This document shows, in pieces, positions 11,170 to 22,800 of a stretch of 64,000 nucleotides of DNA. Numbering within the stretch: position 1 is the stretch's first letter; every line of letters begins with the position of its first letter. Origin of the DNA: Puccinia triticina (lineage: Eukaryota; Basidiomycota; Pucciniomycetes; Pucciniales; Pucciniaceae). Where the stretch lies: NCBI RefSeq assembly GCF_026914185.1, contig NC_070564.1, positions 1,116,001 through 1,180,000 on the forward strand, read 5' to 3'. Both the position numbers and the translations under genes were made by a program. A model generated the notes under the pieces. The model was not told the origin of the DNA and did not search any database. It saw only the letters and a program-made list of their open reading frames with translations.

Positions 11170-12160
11170 AGGACCCCGGCAAGCCCCTACTAGACACCCT
11201 TACTTGATACCCTGGGAATTTGCCATTTTGAAACGGCTGTAGTTTTGATTTTTTGGAGAGAACCAACTGTTTGAAACCAACTATGTCAGTATGTTCAATT
11301 TTGCAAATTTTGGCATAGTGGATTGAAACAAGTTAGGTAAGTAACATCTGCAGCCATTTGTGGGGGTTTTGGATAAGAAAAGTGCAAAATTGATGTTCTG
11401 GTTATCATTGCTGATGTATTGATTAAAATCAACAAAAAATAACTTTTAGAAGCCTTTTAGACCTTCCTCAACCCTTTTAATGTAACATGGGAGCAGGAGA
11501 GAACAGGGAGGAACTAATATGTATGCACACTATGTTTGCACCTTTAAGCATAAAAAACAAATTGAAACAAAACATGTAAGGCCCCGTTTGGAGCCAATAT
11601 AAATATAGGTGATATAATCACTTGTAAATTCAATAAAAAATACAAAACTCAACATAAAGAATCCAATTATTTTTTGTAGGAAACCTACAGTACTGGTCTC
11701 ATCAACTATGAAGTCAGATTTAACTGATTCAGCCATCTTCAGCACCATAATACCATTATATTGCTTTGTTTTGGTCAAAAGCAATATAATGGTACTACAG
11801 TACTGAATATGGCTGAATCAGTTGAATCTGACTTCATAATTGAAGAGACCAGTATTTTAGGTTGCCTAGAAAAAATATTTGGAGGCTTTATGTTGAATTT
11901 TGTAGTTTTCATTGAATTAACCAATGATTATATCACCTATATTTATATCGGCTCCAAACGAAGCCTAAGTATGTCATTTTTTCCCTTGGAAGGGAAGACC
12001 AGATTGAAACAGGCTACCTCAGTATGTCCCAGAAGAAAAAAATCCCAGCAGTGTCAATTTGAAACAAGTTTCACAGGTTTACGTAAGTATCATTTTTGCC
12101 AAAAAAATCATTTTGAAACAATTTACGTAAGGGTGTCTAGTAGGGGCTTCCCGGGGTCCT
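11170..12160. mobile_element. 991-bp TIR element with 8-bp near-perfect TSD
   Basis: Ends AGGACCCCGGCAAGCCCC (from 11170) and its complement ending at 12160 form a TIR of about 34 bp with one mismatch. Flanks GTCGTCAG (11162-11169) and GCCGTCAG (12161-12168) match 7 of 8, as expected for hAT-type insertion. No transposase frame. A Tourist-like MITE has inserted inside it. Confidence 0.7.
11580..11965. mobile_element. Tourist-like (PIF/Harbinger) fold-back MITE, 386 bp
   Basis: The whole element is a near-palindrome: the left arm from GGCCCCGTTTGGAGCC pairs with the right arm ending GGCTCCAAACGAAGCC, with the turn near 11772. It is flanked by TAA on both sides (11577-11579, 11966-11968). GG...CC termini with a TAA duplication are diagnostic of PIF/Harbinger MITEs. 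Confidence 0.85.
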
Positions 12161-12239
12161 GCCGTCAGTCCTTCTGGCAAAGCCTCAGGCAAGAGAGGGA
12201 CTTGACTGCTTGTCCAAGCAGTCACCAAAATCTAGGGAT

Positions 12240-12640
12240 TTCTACGGAAGCCCTGGGCGGCCACGAATCGCGCCACTGGTTTTGCACTTTGATTTTTCTT
12301 TTGGACATCAGGTTTCGTAATTTGTATCCAAAGGTGCCAGTTGGTTTTCCCAACTTGGCATCTGCATCAAATACCAACCTCCGAATTGAAATTCATATCA
12401 CATACTTGAACAAAAAAAACCGTCCACGGGATAAAAATATTTTTGTACATATTTACATCATTAAAAGCCAATATGTAGTATGTACATATGCGCCTGTTGG
12501 GCTTCTATTGCCATGGCCCGACAGACTTCAAGAAGTTCAGGCGGGATCGGACCGGATATTACGGATAATCCACCTGACTGCTCGGTGTGCGTCTCTCCAA
12601 CCGCACAGACCGCCCCCAAAACCCATATCGACGCGTGTCT
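12240..12640. repeat. Two joined dispersed repeat segments
   Basis: 12245-12440 is similar, in inverse orientation, to 52120-52310 (shared GGCGGCCACGAATCGCGCC and TCGTAATTTGTATCC-type blocks). 12470-12640 is similar, inverted, to about 42470-42670 (shared GCTTCTATTGCCATGGCCC-like block). These look like pieces of transposon ends; no frame is conserved. Confidence 0.55.
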
Positions 12641-12760
12641 CGGACACACCATCAACGACACCCACCATCCAAAGACCTCATCGCCGTTGGCGGGTTCATC
12701 CACGACGTCTCCCAGTTCATCGACGAACATCCCGGTGGTCGCGCGCTCATCAGTCCTAAT
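12620..12760 (+). pseudogene. Cytochrome b5-like heme-binding domain fragment
   Basis: The plus-strand peptide GGFIHDVSQFIDEHPGGRA is a textbook cytochrome b5 core with the heme-ligand His in EHPGG. In fungi such a domain closes the stearoyl-CoA (delta-9) desaturase, and the following FFG peptide is compatible with that. Only about 45 residues are recognisable, without start, desaturase domain or clean end. A captured or broken gene piece. Confidence 0.6.
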
Positions 12761-12859
12761 CAAATGTGGCTGCTGCGCGCTGCTAGATTTTTCGGGTGTC
12801 TTTTCCGCTATGAATAGCTTGACAAACAGTAATTCTCACTCTGCTCAAGCTTCAACGGC

Positions 12860-12986
12860 ATGATGAGCACAGCCCTGCTTTTCTTGCCCGTCAACAACGC
12901 AAGGTTTTGCATAAACATGGGCTTCCCGATGAATGGCGGCGGGATGGCTGGGAGCAAACGCAGTCCGGGAATGGGTGCCCGGGCGG
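12860..12986 (+). pseudogene. VTS1: VTS1-like gene fragment, left part
   Basis: An open frame from ATG 12860 (with MGFPMNGGGMAGSKRS) runs into the LTR at 12987. If the LTR element (12987-32910) and one GCGG copy are removed, the frame continues without break at 32915 into a Vts1-type SAM domain. The Gly/Met/Ser-rich text here fits the low-complexity region that precedes the SAM domain in Vts1 proteins. Upstream the frame is broken, so the 5' part of the gene is absent or decayed. Confidence 0.6.
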
Positions 12987-14042
12987 TGTAAAGCTCAAAA
13001 GCATTCCTGAGAACCTTTTGCTGAGTGCGGAAAGGGATGAATGAGGTTACCTCTGCCTTTCCTGGGTCACTAGACACTAAAACAAGCCCCCCAATCTACG
13101 ATTGGAAGGTTTATGTAGTGATAGTGGAGGTGTATCAAAAGATAGCCTACTTTGAGCAGGTGGCTTAAGGGTTATGGTAATGTAGCTGATGTGTAAGTGT
13201 TGTAATGAGGTTGTAATTTGTATGTAAGGGTGTAAAACCACAATATAGAGTGGGGCTAATACTGTAGAGTGAGCAAGTATTGTACTGTTATGGGGTAAGC
13301 TGAGTGCAAGTAGTTTGCTAAGAGAAATTACAACTGGGGAGAGGAGAGCCTCCTTAAATAGAAAAGAGTGAGACATTTTAGCTCCAGGGGAACAAGAGAA
13401 TGAGGGGTTTTAGCTGCCTTGAAGATTACAATGAGGTATTTTGGCTGGTGGTTGACAGGTCACATGAGGTCATGATGTCATATGAGGGAATTCAGCTAGT
13501 AAGAAATAGGAGGTGAGATATTTTAGCTGGCCTGGCCTGTCAACTGATGTCATCTGCAAGCTGCATGAGGGGTTTTTGCTATCTTGACACCTGCATGATG
13601 TCATCTGTCAACTGTCAGACTGCATAAGCCTGCATCAAGTGTGCATAACACTGCATGACACTGCATGACACTGCATGACACTGCATGACATGTGCATAGC
13701 ACAATGTAATGAGTGCAGCTGATGAGGTAAAGTATATGTAGAGGGTAGACAAGCTGTCAGAGTGGTCCATGTAACTGATTACATGTCCTGGGTAAGTGTG
13801 GTTCATGTAACGGATTACATGACCTGAGTATGGTGTTTGTGTATGTGAAACTGGCTGATGGTGTCTTGAAGGGGTTGTATCTTCTGATCCAGAGGGGTGT
13901 AAGATGTGTTGTCCATGGTGCCCTGTGTAGTTTTGGCCGTAGAATCCAATGGTGTCGCCGTATTGGTTGATTTGAGAATGTACATATGAGAAAAAGGGAA
14001 TTTTTGAAATGGGCTAGATGGGTAACCATAAAGCATACCACA
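12987..14042 (-). repeat. LTR (3' LTR in element sense), complete
   Basis: 1056 bp, TG...CA on the plus strand, with a minus-strand TATTTAAGGA box at 13360-13351. It contains a 10-bp tandem array (ACTGCATGAC, about four copies near 13640-13690) that is longer in the other LTR. Confidence 0.85.
13351..13360 (-). promoter_or_regulatory. TATA-like box in LTR
   Basis: The minus-strand TATTTAAGGA lies in the LTR, followed downstream in the same strand by a pyrimidine-rich start-like region. It is conserved in the split LTR and in the solo LTR at 38950-40063, which supports minus-strand transcription of this family here. Confidence 0.45.
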
Positions 14043-14056
14043 TCCTCCCCCAACTT
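14043..14056 (-). other. Polypurine tract
   Basis: On the minus strand AAGTTGGGGGAGGA sits directly before the LTR that ends at 14042, where plus-strand DNA synthesis would be primed. The same GTTGGGGGAGG word recurs inside the element near 14956, 16470, 16595 and 16957. Confidence 0.65.
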
Positions 14057-15119
14057 ATTGTCTGTCCCCAGACAATTCTGTTTTGATTATTGCTGTTATC
14101 CAAAGTGTAGATTTGTGTCTTGATGTCTTGAAGTTGTCTTGATAATGTTTGTTGTTCGTGTATGAGTTATTAATGCTAGTCTTGAGGTTTTGATGGAAGA
14201 AAGAAAGGGGAAAAGAAAGAAGAGAAAAAAAATTGTTGATTATTTATGTTTTCAATTTGTGAATGTATTTTTATTGTCTTCTCTTATTTTTTTTATTATT
14301 GTTTTGTCTTTTTATTTGTTTGTTTCTTGTTTTTTATGTATGTATTTAATTGGATTTCTCTAAAAAAAAAGAGTTGAGGTTAATATATATATATGCAAAA
14401 AAAAAAACAAAAAAAAAAAAATGGTAAGAGAGAAAGGGAAATTTAGTGTTTTGTTGATCTGTGTTGATAGGGTTGTGTAAATGTGCATGTGATGTCCTGG
14501 TTTGCGGCAGGGTAGCGCCAGAGCGTTGCGCAGTGCGCATGAGGTCGCACGCCAGATGATCGGTGGTCGAGTAGTGTTCGGGCTCCGGGTTCGAGTCCAA
14601 AGCCGCTTCAGGGGTTTAACTGGGGCTACGCGAGCTGCGGCACCCGCATTCGTATGTACATGTCTTAGAGGGCCCCGGTAACCCATAGGTTTCCCGGGGT
14701 CGGGTTCGAGTATGTAGTGTTGCCCGGGTCCAGGCTTCTGTCGAGTCTCCGGTCGCGGACGCCGGTCTAATGCCGCCGATCATCCGTTGTCTTCCAACTG
14801 GCCGCTGATCCGCCCTCGCCGTCCGTGTCCGATAACTTCAAGGCCCGTTCCGATATCCTGGCTGGTAGGGTGTATATCCAGATATCCAGGTTCGTGCTCG
14901 TTTCTTTGACTGACGAACCTTTTCATTGCTTGCTCAGGGAGGATACCAGGTCATATCCTCCCCCAACTTGATTCCTTGACTCAGCCGTATAACAAAAAAA
15001 GCCTCCTTCCTTTGTCTTCGAATTGGATCGACCGTCAAGATCCTCAACCAACCCTCACGTAAGCCGCCTCTTTTTGCTTTTTTCAATCTTTTTGTAGTAA
15101 CTGACTGCCGTCTCTGTCT

Positions 15120-16211
15120 GTGATCCAGACAGAGATGCTCCTTCTTCGACCTCCTGACCCATTCGCGGAAATGGCTCCCCTCGGGAGAAGCTTGGGGACG
15201 AAGATTCTCTTGCCGGTTGGCCTCGTCTACTTGGTGGTGGTACCGTGTTCTGGTAGTCGACTCATTGGGCTTAAAGGCCAGGGACTTCCCCCTTTCCTCT
15301 CCTCATCTGCTCGTCTCCAACTTCGTAGTCTTCCCCAGTATCCAACTAGTCCAAATAACTTTTGCCAGTCGCGTTCTACCTGTAGCCCTATCATGAGCAG
15401 TTTAGATGAAGCTCCCATTCCCTTTTTTCGTCCTGCGCCTTCCTTGATCAATTGTATTGGCCCTCTTCCCGGCGCCCAAGACTATCCCATCTCCATAGCT
15501 TCTTCAACCTCCATCGTTAGGCGTGGGGTTGCTGGTTATGGCGAACGAGTTGGTTGAGGTGGTGGAGGAAATCGCGGAGGCCGTCGTGCCAATGGCTTAC
15601 GCCGTGGTCATGCCACCCGTACGTACCACCCACCCTTTCGCAGGGGAGAACATGACCTTTATCCCGAGACAGTATGTTCGCTTCCTCCTCCCAACTTGTG
15701 AATTATTATAAGTTCCAAGCTGAGGGCTGGTTTTTTATAGTTCATGATGAACAACCGAGCCATCATTGATGCCATGCCTCAACTTCCCCCAGCTCTTGCT
15801 AGTAATCCAACCACTACTCCCACTAGTGGGAGCAACATTACTTCCTTATATCCTAGTCGCTCTGCTTCCGTCTACTCTGCGAGTTCCGTCGCCACCGCGG
15901 AGGACTTCCTAACTCCACAAACTCGTGTTCCTTCCCCGAATCCCCCGGGCTTCTATGATCCGGCCGACTTCCATTGTTTGACTCGAGACCAAGTCGTCTC
16001 CCTTCTAGACCGTCGATCCGCTCCCGAGTTGTTCAACCGCTACATGTTCGTTCCTCAGTACATTGACAATCTTTACCAATCCATCATGTCCGCCTTGGTG
16101 CACCACTTCCAACGTTTCCCCGCCGCCAATGCCGAAGAACGCGCTAGCCGAGTCAGCCTCTTCCGCTTCATAACCCGCCGTTATCGCACCATGACTCGGC
16201 ACACCGTTTGA
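15120..16211 (+). other. Two ORFs antisense to the LTR element, unknown
   Basis: 15120-15557 (145 codons) is followed, in the same frame after a stop, by a Gly/Arg-rich stretch (GGGGNRGGRRANG). 15744-16211 (155 codons, starting MMNNRAIID) has a Thr/Ser/Pro-rich N-terminal half and a helical-looking C-terminal half (YIDNLYQSIMSALVHHFQRF). Base composition here is less AT-rich than the surroundings. The RGG text resembles a gag nucleocapsid tail, but I recognise no family. They run opposite to the inferred transcription of the LTR element. Confidence 0.4.
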
Positions 16212-16299
16212 TCTGTACGTTTTTTCGTTATTTGTTTTCCATGGGTGTGTCTTCTAACTTGTTTCCTGTCATTATTCTGCTAGCCTTCCATGCCTCGAT

Positions 16300-17790
16300 A
16301 CCGATGGACAACCACTTCTCAGGGGTAAAATTTCCACCAAAATCCAAAAACATCGCCAAATAATATAAAACCTAAAAAAAATCTTTATAGCTAAAAAACT
16401 TAAAAAAATTGTTTTTTTTTTTTTTTTTTTTTAGTCTATCCTACTGTTAGTTAAAGTAACCCAAACCCCTCCCCCAACTTTAAAAGGTTGTCCCCAACCT
16501 TCACAGTGAGAATGGGAATCTTGAGAGAGGGTGAGAATAAGAGAGAAAATTGAGCTCAGAGTACCAATCTGAGGATTTTGAGAGAAGTGAGAACACCTCC
16601 CCCAACTTAAAAAAAATTGAAACCAGTGAGCTTTTTGTCTGTTTGATTTATGTGTTGATTTTCGAAGTGATTTGCTGGAATTTGAAGTTCTTGAAGTGTT
16701 TTAATGCTGATTTTGAATTAATTTTTGAGCGTTTTTAAAGTTTGTGCTTGAGATTTGAAGTATAAAGACTTTAACCAGTTTAATTATTGACAGTTCAGGT
16801 TGAACAGTTTAGTCTCATGCCCAGGAGGTAGGATTTTTTGTTTTTTGATTAGTTCTATGAGTTTGAGTTTGGTGGGGTTGATTATGATTGTGAAAATAGC
16901 TGAAGGGAGGATGGCAGATAAAAGAGTGACTTGTGAAAGAGTGTGAGTTCCTCCCCCAACTAATCAAATATAGACAAGGTGTGAAAAGAGATTAATTTAG
17001 ATCCTACACTAATTTTAGGTGTTTTCAATCTTGAGGTCTTGAGTCAAAGGTTTTAAATACTTGCTGGCATCTTTTCTTTCAGTGTAAAAAAATTGATTAG
17101 TCCAATTCCAAAAATTCTTGATAATTCTTTTTCCAATCTGAGTACTGTCTTGTTGAATATGGCTGAGTCTTGCTGATTAGAGTTTGTGGTTATTTCTTCT
17201 GCATAGATATTTACTACCCTCTGACACTTGCCAGGGCTAGAAGTTTTCCAAATAATCTCCGATCTATAATATCAGGGCTAAAAGTAATCTAATTTTCAAA
17301 CCATATATAATAAATAACTGTAACTTGATTGAACTAAACCTATCAGACCTATATAGACACTGATATCCCCACTGTGGAATCTTTCTTCAGTTGTCCAGCC
17401 TTCAAAGTTGTCCACAAATACAATAATAAATATTCTTCAGCTGATGAAATCCACATCCCCGGTTCTTCAAAATTCCGCCAGATTCCATCCAACAGTAGTA
17501 CGAATTGTCCAAATAGTTGCCAAGAGTTTATGGACCTAGATTTATCAAAAGTTTTTCCTGAGTTGAAAAGTAGCCACGTAAGTAAATTTTTTTCCTGAAT
17601 CAAAAGGTCTTGATCCTGACACCATAACTAGTTAAGAGAACTGAAATAATTCCCTTCCAAAATTTTCAAATGAGTGTGGTTTAAAACAAGTGTGATCTAG
17701 GCAGTTTAACCTCTTGCTAAGGAGGTTTTTGGTATTTTTTTTTTTAAATGAGTGTGATTCAAAAAGAGTGTTGATAAGCAGTTTAACCTC
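16300..17790. other. AT-rich internal region of LTR element, no gene
   Basis: Contains an A/T homopolymer run (about 16410-16430), several GTTGGGGGAGG purine words on the minus strand and scattered short frames. No protein family is visible. Confidence 0.5.
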
Positions 17791-17815
17791 TTGCTAAGGA
17801 GGTTTTTTTTTCATC
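17690..17815. repeat. Direct repeat of about 75 bp
   Basis: The phrase GCAGTTTAACCTCTTGCTAA followed by GGAGGTTTTT occurs twice (about 17698-17735 and 17778-17812), each preceded by ATGAGTGTG. A local tandem duplication within the LTR element. Confidence 0.6.
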
Positions 17816-18206
17816 CATTACAGATCCTTACCATTGCTATATTCCTCAGCTCTGTAAGTTCACACTTCCCTATTGAATTGATCCAAAAAATTGAAGTTTT
17901 CACCTCATCCAGCAGGTTGACTGCACAAATGAATGTTTCTTTCCTTGGTTTGCCAGTTCCTGTGGTGTCCGTAGGTAAACTGTAAGCTTGAAGAGGGTGA
18001 GTCTGATTGTTTTCTTGAGTAGTTCTATTGTTCGCCAGCCGTCCACTATAAATCCTTTGTCGAGTACAAGACATAGGTGGTGGAGGTGGTGGATCAACAT
18101 TCATTCTAATGTTCTGACTGTTTTGAGTTCCATTGAATAGTCCAAGTGAATTTTGATTGGTTGTTGGTAGGATATTTTCCAAGTCTTCATTCTGTGAAAA
18201 AGCCAT
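17811..18206 (-). other. Sense-strand ORF of LTR element, unknown (131 aa)
   Basis: This ORF starts about 570 bp inside the element from its 5' LTR end (18778), the place expected for gag. It begins MAFSQNEDLENILPTTNQNS and has a PPPPPP run and Asn/Gln-rich text. No zinc knuckle or known gag domain is visible and it is short. Possibly a decayed gag N-terminus. Confidence 0.3.
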
Positions 18207-18777
18207 GTCTGAGTTTTAACTGATTTCTGATTCTTTATGTTAGATGAGCCGTTCAATATTTGCTAGTAGTTGTCCTAAGGGGTTTGATCTCTGGGTTTCT
18301 TCCAGGGCAATTTGGGGGGGTTATACTATACTAAACTAATAATAATACTAAAAAAACTAAATAGTATGATACGTTGTTCAAATATTCAGATGCGTAGAGG
18401 GTTATCACAACTAAAATCTGTCCGCAGTGAGTCTATGCCGGCTACCACCTGGTAGTTAAAATATATATCCTAAACGCTCACAACAAATACGTCAGTTCTA
18501 ATTGGTCCTCGTCTCCTGACCTTATAAATGATTTTTCAAGTATTTAACTAATTAATCTGGAGTTCTACTAGGAATATTTTAAGGACTGATTGTTATAATG
18601 ATATCGGAAAGTGTCTTGAAAGAGATATGTTTCTTCACTTTAATGTAACAGGTAAGTTTTCCTGCCACCAACTAATTTAGCTTCACTAAGAGTACTTATA
18701 AAATTTGCAACAGTGGTTAGAGATATGTTAAGCCACGTGTTCAAAATAGAAATCCTCTATCACGTTGGGGACTCCCT

Positions 18778-19317
18778 TGTAAAGCTCAAAAGCGTTCCTG
18801 AGAACCTTTTGCTGAGTGCGGAAAGGGATGAATGAGGTTACCTCTGCCTTTCCTGGGTCACTAGACACTAAAACAAGCCCCCCAATCTACGATTGGAAGG
18901 TTTATGTAGTGATAGTGGAGGTGTATCAAAAGATAGCCTACTTTGAGCAGGTGGCTTAAGGGTTATGGTAATTTAGCTGATGTGTAAGTGTTGTAATGAG
19001 GTTGTAATTTGTATGTAAGGGTGTAAAACCACAATATAGAGTGGGGCTAATACTGTAGAGTGAGCAAGTATTGTACTGTTATGGGGTAAGCTGAGTGCAA
19101 GTAGTTTGCTAAGAGAAATTACAACTGGGGAGAGGAGAGCCTCCTTAAATAGAAAAGAGTGAGACATTTTAGCTCCAGGGGAACAAGAGAATGAGGGGTT
19201 TTAGCTGCCTTGAAGATTACAATGAGGTATTTTGGCTGGTGGTTGACAGGTCACATGAGGTCATGATGTCATATGAGGGAATTCAGCTAGTAAGAAATAG
19301 GAGGTGAGATATTTTAG
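18778..19317 (-). repeat. Split LTR (5' LTR in element sense), first part
   Basis: Matches 12987-13526 almost base for base and then stops at ATATTTTAG, where the Mutator-like element begins. The remainder resumes at 32355 after the duplicated ATATTTTAG. Confidence 0.9.
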
Positions 19318-19490
19318 GGGGACATAGATTTTTACAAAGTGCCTTTTACGGGGTACAAGGCCCTGTAAAAGTTGTGCCGCGTAAAATTCCACAAAAACAG
19401 GGGTTATGTGTAGTTTTACAAGGTTTGGCGCAAATTTGAGACCTTGCAAAGGTATGCCATGTGAAAAACACCGTGTATTATACTATCCTG
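19318..19490 (+). repeat. MULE left terminal inverted repeat
   Basis: Pairs with 32170-32345. Shared blocks include ATTTTTACAAAGT, ACGGGGTACAAGGCCCTGTA, TATGTGTAGTTTTACA and ACCTTGCAAAGG, separated by diverged spacers. Confidence 0.85.
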
Positions 19491-19860
19491 AGGGTTCCAG
19501 CTACAGTATTACACCACCGAGTTTACGGGGTGGTCAGGTGTACTGCTTAATTCTCCCAATTGGGGGGATGCAGGTTGAATTTTACTATGGTACAGGCAAA
19601 TAAGTGATTACAGGGCTTGCAAAAATACAGTTTCTGCGGCTGCCCATTACAAATACAAGCACAATTTACACAATTTACATTGTACATATCAAAATCACGG
19701 TTCACCACATGTTTGGCGTTGTACTGGGCACGTATCAAGGAGATGAGGATGAATCTTGGTCGGTGCCAACAATATCAGCCTGTTTGATCCATCCCATAAG
19801 AACTCATTCCCTCTCCTGTGTCGCATTTTCTTCCCTCCTGGTCCCACATTGTGTCCGACA

Positions 19861-22800
19861 ATGTCTGACTCTCCCTCATCAGATCAAGACCCGCCAGGTT
19901 CCAACCCATCCAGCATACCCCTCTCCAACAACCCATCAGACCTAGTCCTCTCAAATCCATCCAGTGTAGTTACCAAGTGGGAGTTGCCCCTTGATTTTAC
20001 AAGTTTCTGTACATTTATAGATCACGGATGTACTTTGGACCGTCAAAACTACCCCCTCTACCCAAACGGTGCTACAACATTTGTCAAAGAAGCCGATCAG
20101 ATAGTAGTCAACTTTGGACATGTCGGATTTACAAAAACCACCGGAGTGGAGAAGCGAGCCAAGGGGGTCTGGAAAGTTCAAAGGACCTACTGCCTCGGGG
20201 CCCTGGTTTGCGATGTGGACACTTGTCAGTGGGTTGGCTCACCCCCGACTGCCAGAGGCGGCATTCAGGAGTACATCGATAGGCAAGTTTTCTGGTTTTT
20301 TCAGTTCCTCAGTTGCATCGGGCTCTCTTCTGATGCTCTTCTTATTATCATTTCTGCGTTCAGGGAGCCAAAGTGCCCGGGAGCCGCCGGACAATGCCCA
20401 GGAAAAGTCCTCTGGGTTTCTTGCAACGAGACAGCCACACGATTTGATTTTCATGTCCCCTCTGGCTGGGCGTTGCTCCGACATCGAGGTGTACACGAGC
20501 ATCCATGGCCCAAATCCAAAAAACCTGACCCCCTCTCTCGTGCAGATCTCAAAGCTGAGATTGTCAAGAACCCGACAAAAGGTGCTTTGAAATTAAAGGT
20601 ATGCCATGGTCTTTGTTCGTCTTCCATATGCACATTAGATCATTCATCCTGCGCCTGTTGATTGCCAGATGGGTCAAGCCGAAAGCCTTGATGATCCCCT
20701 CACCAGCGTCACAGACATCCACGGTTCGCTGGTCAATGCAGATCGCTTGAGATACTACCGCCGCCTCATGCTGCGAGAGCTCAACATTGTGCCGGACAAA
20801 TTGGGCGCTGGCGTTGGCGACAAGTTTATGATGGACTTGTTCCAATGGAAAAAGTGAGTCTCAGCTTCGTATCTTTTTTGGTTGTCTCCTCTCTCCATGC
20901 TGATTCATCGCGTTTTGTTAGGCGCGGACTACTAGTGATCTCATCGGGATTTCAGACCGACTGCGAACATTTCACTTTCCAAACCAGATGGATGGCTGAA
21001 CGAATGATGGCCCGGGATGAAAACAATGAAGTCTACCAGGGCGGTCTCATATTGGATGTCACCTACCAATTTTTTGAGAATGGCTACCTACTCACAACAT
21101 CAATGTTTTGCGAGCAAACTGCGAGGTGGATTCCGGTACAGCTTTCGTGGATCCGGGGCCTCAGCATCAGTTACTATAAGCTGCACTTCTCGGCACTGTT
21201 GAGACAGTTTGTCCGACCTGACTTAACCCCTGCTGAGCGCGACTTGATGGTTCGCCAAGTAGTCGATTTCTCGCTTGCACAAACGGAAGGCTTCAAAGCG
21301 GCGTACATGGAGGTATTCACATGTACAGACCCTACTCGAGCGGCCAAGATGATCAAGGGCTGTCACCAGCACTTCCGTGCTCAGGTGACCCGGGTGAGAC
21401 GGAATCGTTCGATCCTCTCAGCAGATCAAGATGTAAGTCGACTCTTTCAACCCTTTCACCATCTTGATTCTTCTCCTTGGATTCAAGAGAGCTGATATGA
21501 TTGTTTCAGGCCGACTTCCAAAAGAAGTGCATGGCCTTACTAGATCCGAGTGAAGAAGATGGACCTACGCACGAGGAAAAGATTGACGAGATACGCCGCC
21601 TCTTCCCAAAAACCAAGCGTTGGCTCGACTGGTGGACAATGTCTGATGTCCAAGCGATGCTTTTCCCATCTCGTCGGCCCATGTTAGAAGATCATCCTGA
21701 TGGTGACAACGGACTTCCTGATACTACCAATGCCATCAAGAGCATGCATCGGATCTATTATATGATAAGGTGAGGATTTCACATGTTGTGTTACTTACTC
21801 TGAAGTTTAATTCTGATTGTGATGGTGTTTCCAGCTCGGGGAAGAAATGCCTAATGGTAGGCATGGTGGAGCTCTTTGGATACATCAACGTCTTAGAGGA
21901 GGAGTTCAATGCTGTCATGTGCGGGGTCTCGGTCGAGTATGGATCTCAGACCAAGATGCAAGTCAACATTACCCATTCAATGGGGTGGGCCAAACCAACC
22001 AAGCGCAAATTCATCAATGACGGTCGCCCGCCCGATACCACTGCTGCTCTGCTGGACGGACCAGATCCTTCAACCAAGAAAAAGAACCTTGGCCGTCCAA
22101 AAAATTCTCAGAACATCGACCGAAGCGAATGGTCGACATACCAATCATACACTGCCTCCTCCGAGGATCACCTGAGGAACCGATGCTGGATGGCCGCCGC
22201 CATGGAATCTTTGTTCGCACTCTACAACCCTCTCTGGCTCCGCAACAGCACTGGAAAAGGCCAAAGTCTCTTCTACCATCTTGTTGTCCATTTTGGTTCT
22301 CGAACGACCTTCAACCTCACTAAGATTGGAAGAATACGGACCGTCTTGACAAACGGGCAGTCAAAACTCTTCAAGCTCTGTAACGAAAGGCACCAGGCAA
22401 ACTTTCAGCCAGGCGCCTTTGCGTCTTGCGACTTTTTCATCGAGCTGCTTTTGGACCCCAAGAGGAATCCAACGAAGGCCTTGAATGGACTTTTTGAAGT
22501 TGTTGAGCACCGGGAGTTTTTCTGCAGATCGGCCAAGCCATGCTTGGACAAGCAAAACCGATCATTGACCGCCATCCAGATCGAAAGGAAGATGTTTCAA
22601 CAAAACGATGTCTCCGAAGGCGATGTGCTAGGACTTATTGATCTGTGGACTACCGCTGGTCTTTCCAAAACCCCCGGACTTGTGTGTCGATGCGATTCGT
22701 CCGTGGCATCAACTGAAAATATTCCCAAAGCCAGAGGTAGACCCTCCACAAAGCCTAAGGTCAAGAAAGTCGATCTCAAACCTGAAGTCACGGTAGGATT

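Noticed and set aside
12987..14042. First reading of the 12987-32910 element as plus-strand
   Set aside because: The purine tract adjoins the left LTR on the minus strand and the TATA-like box is on the minus strand, so the element is read as minus.
14520..14700. GGGTTCGAGTCC word that resembles a tRNA T-arm
   Set aside because: No matching D-arm, anticodon arm or acceptor stem could be folded around it.
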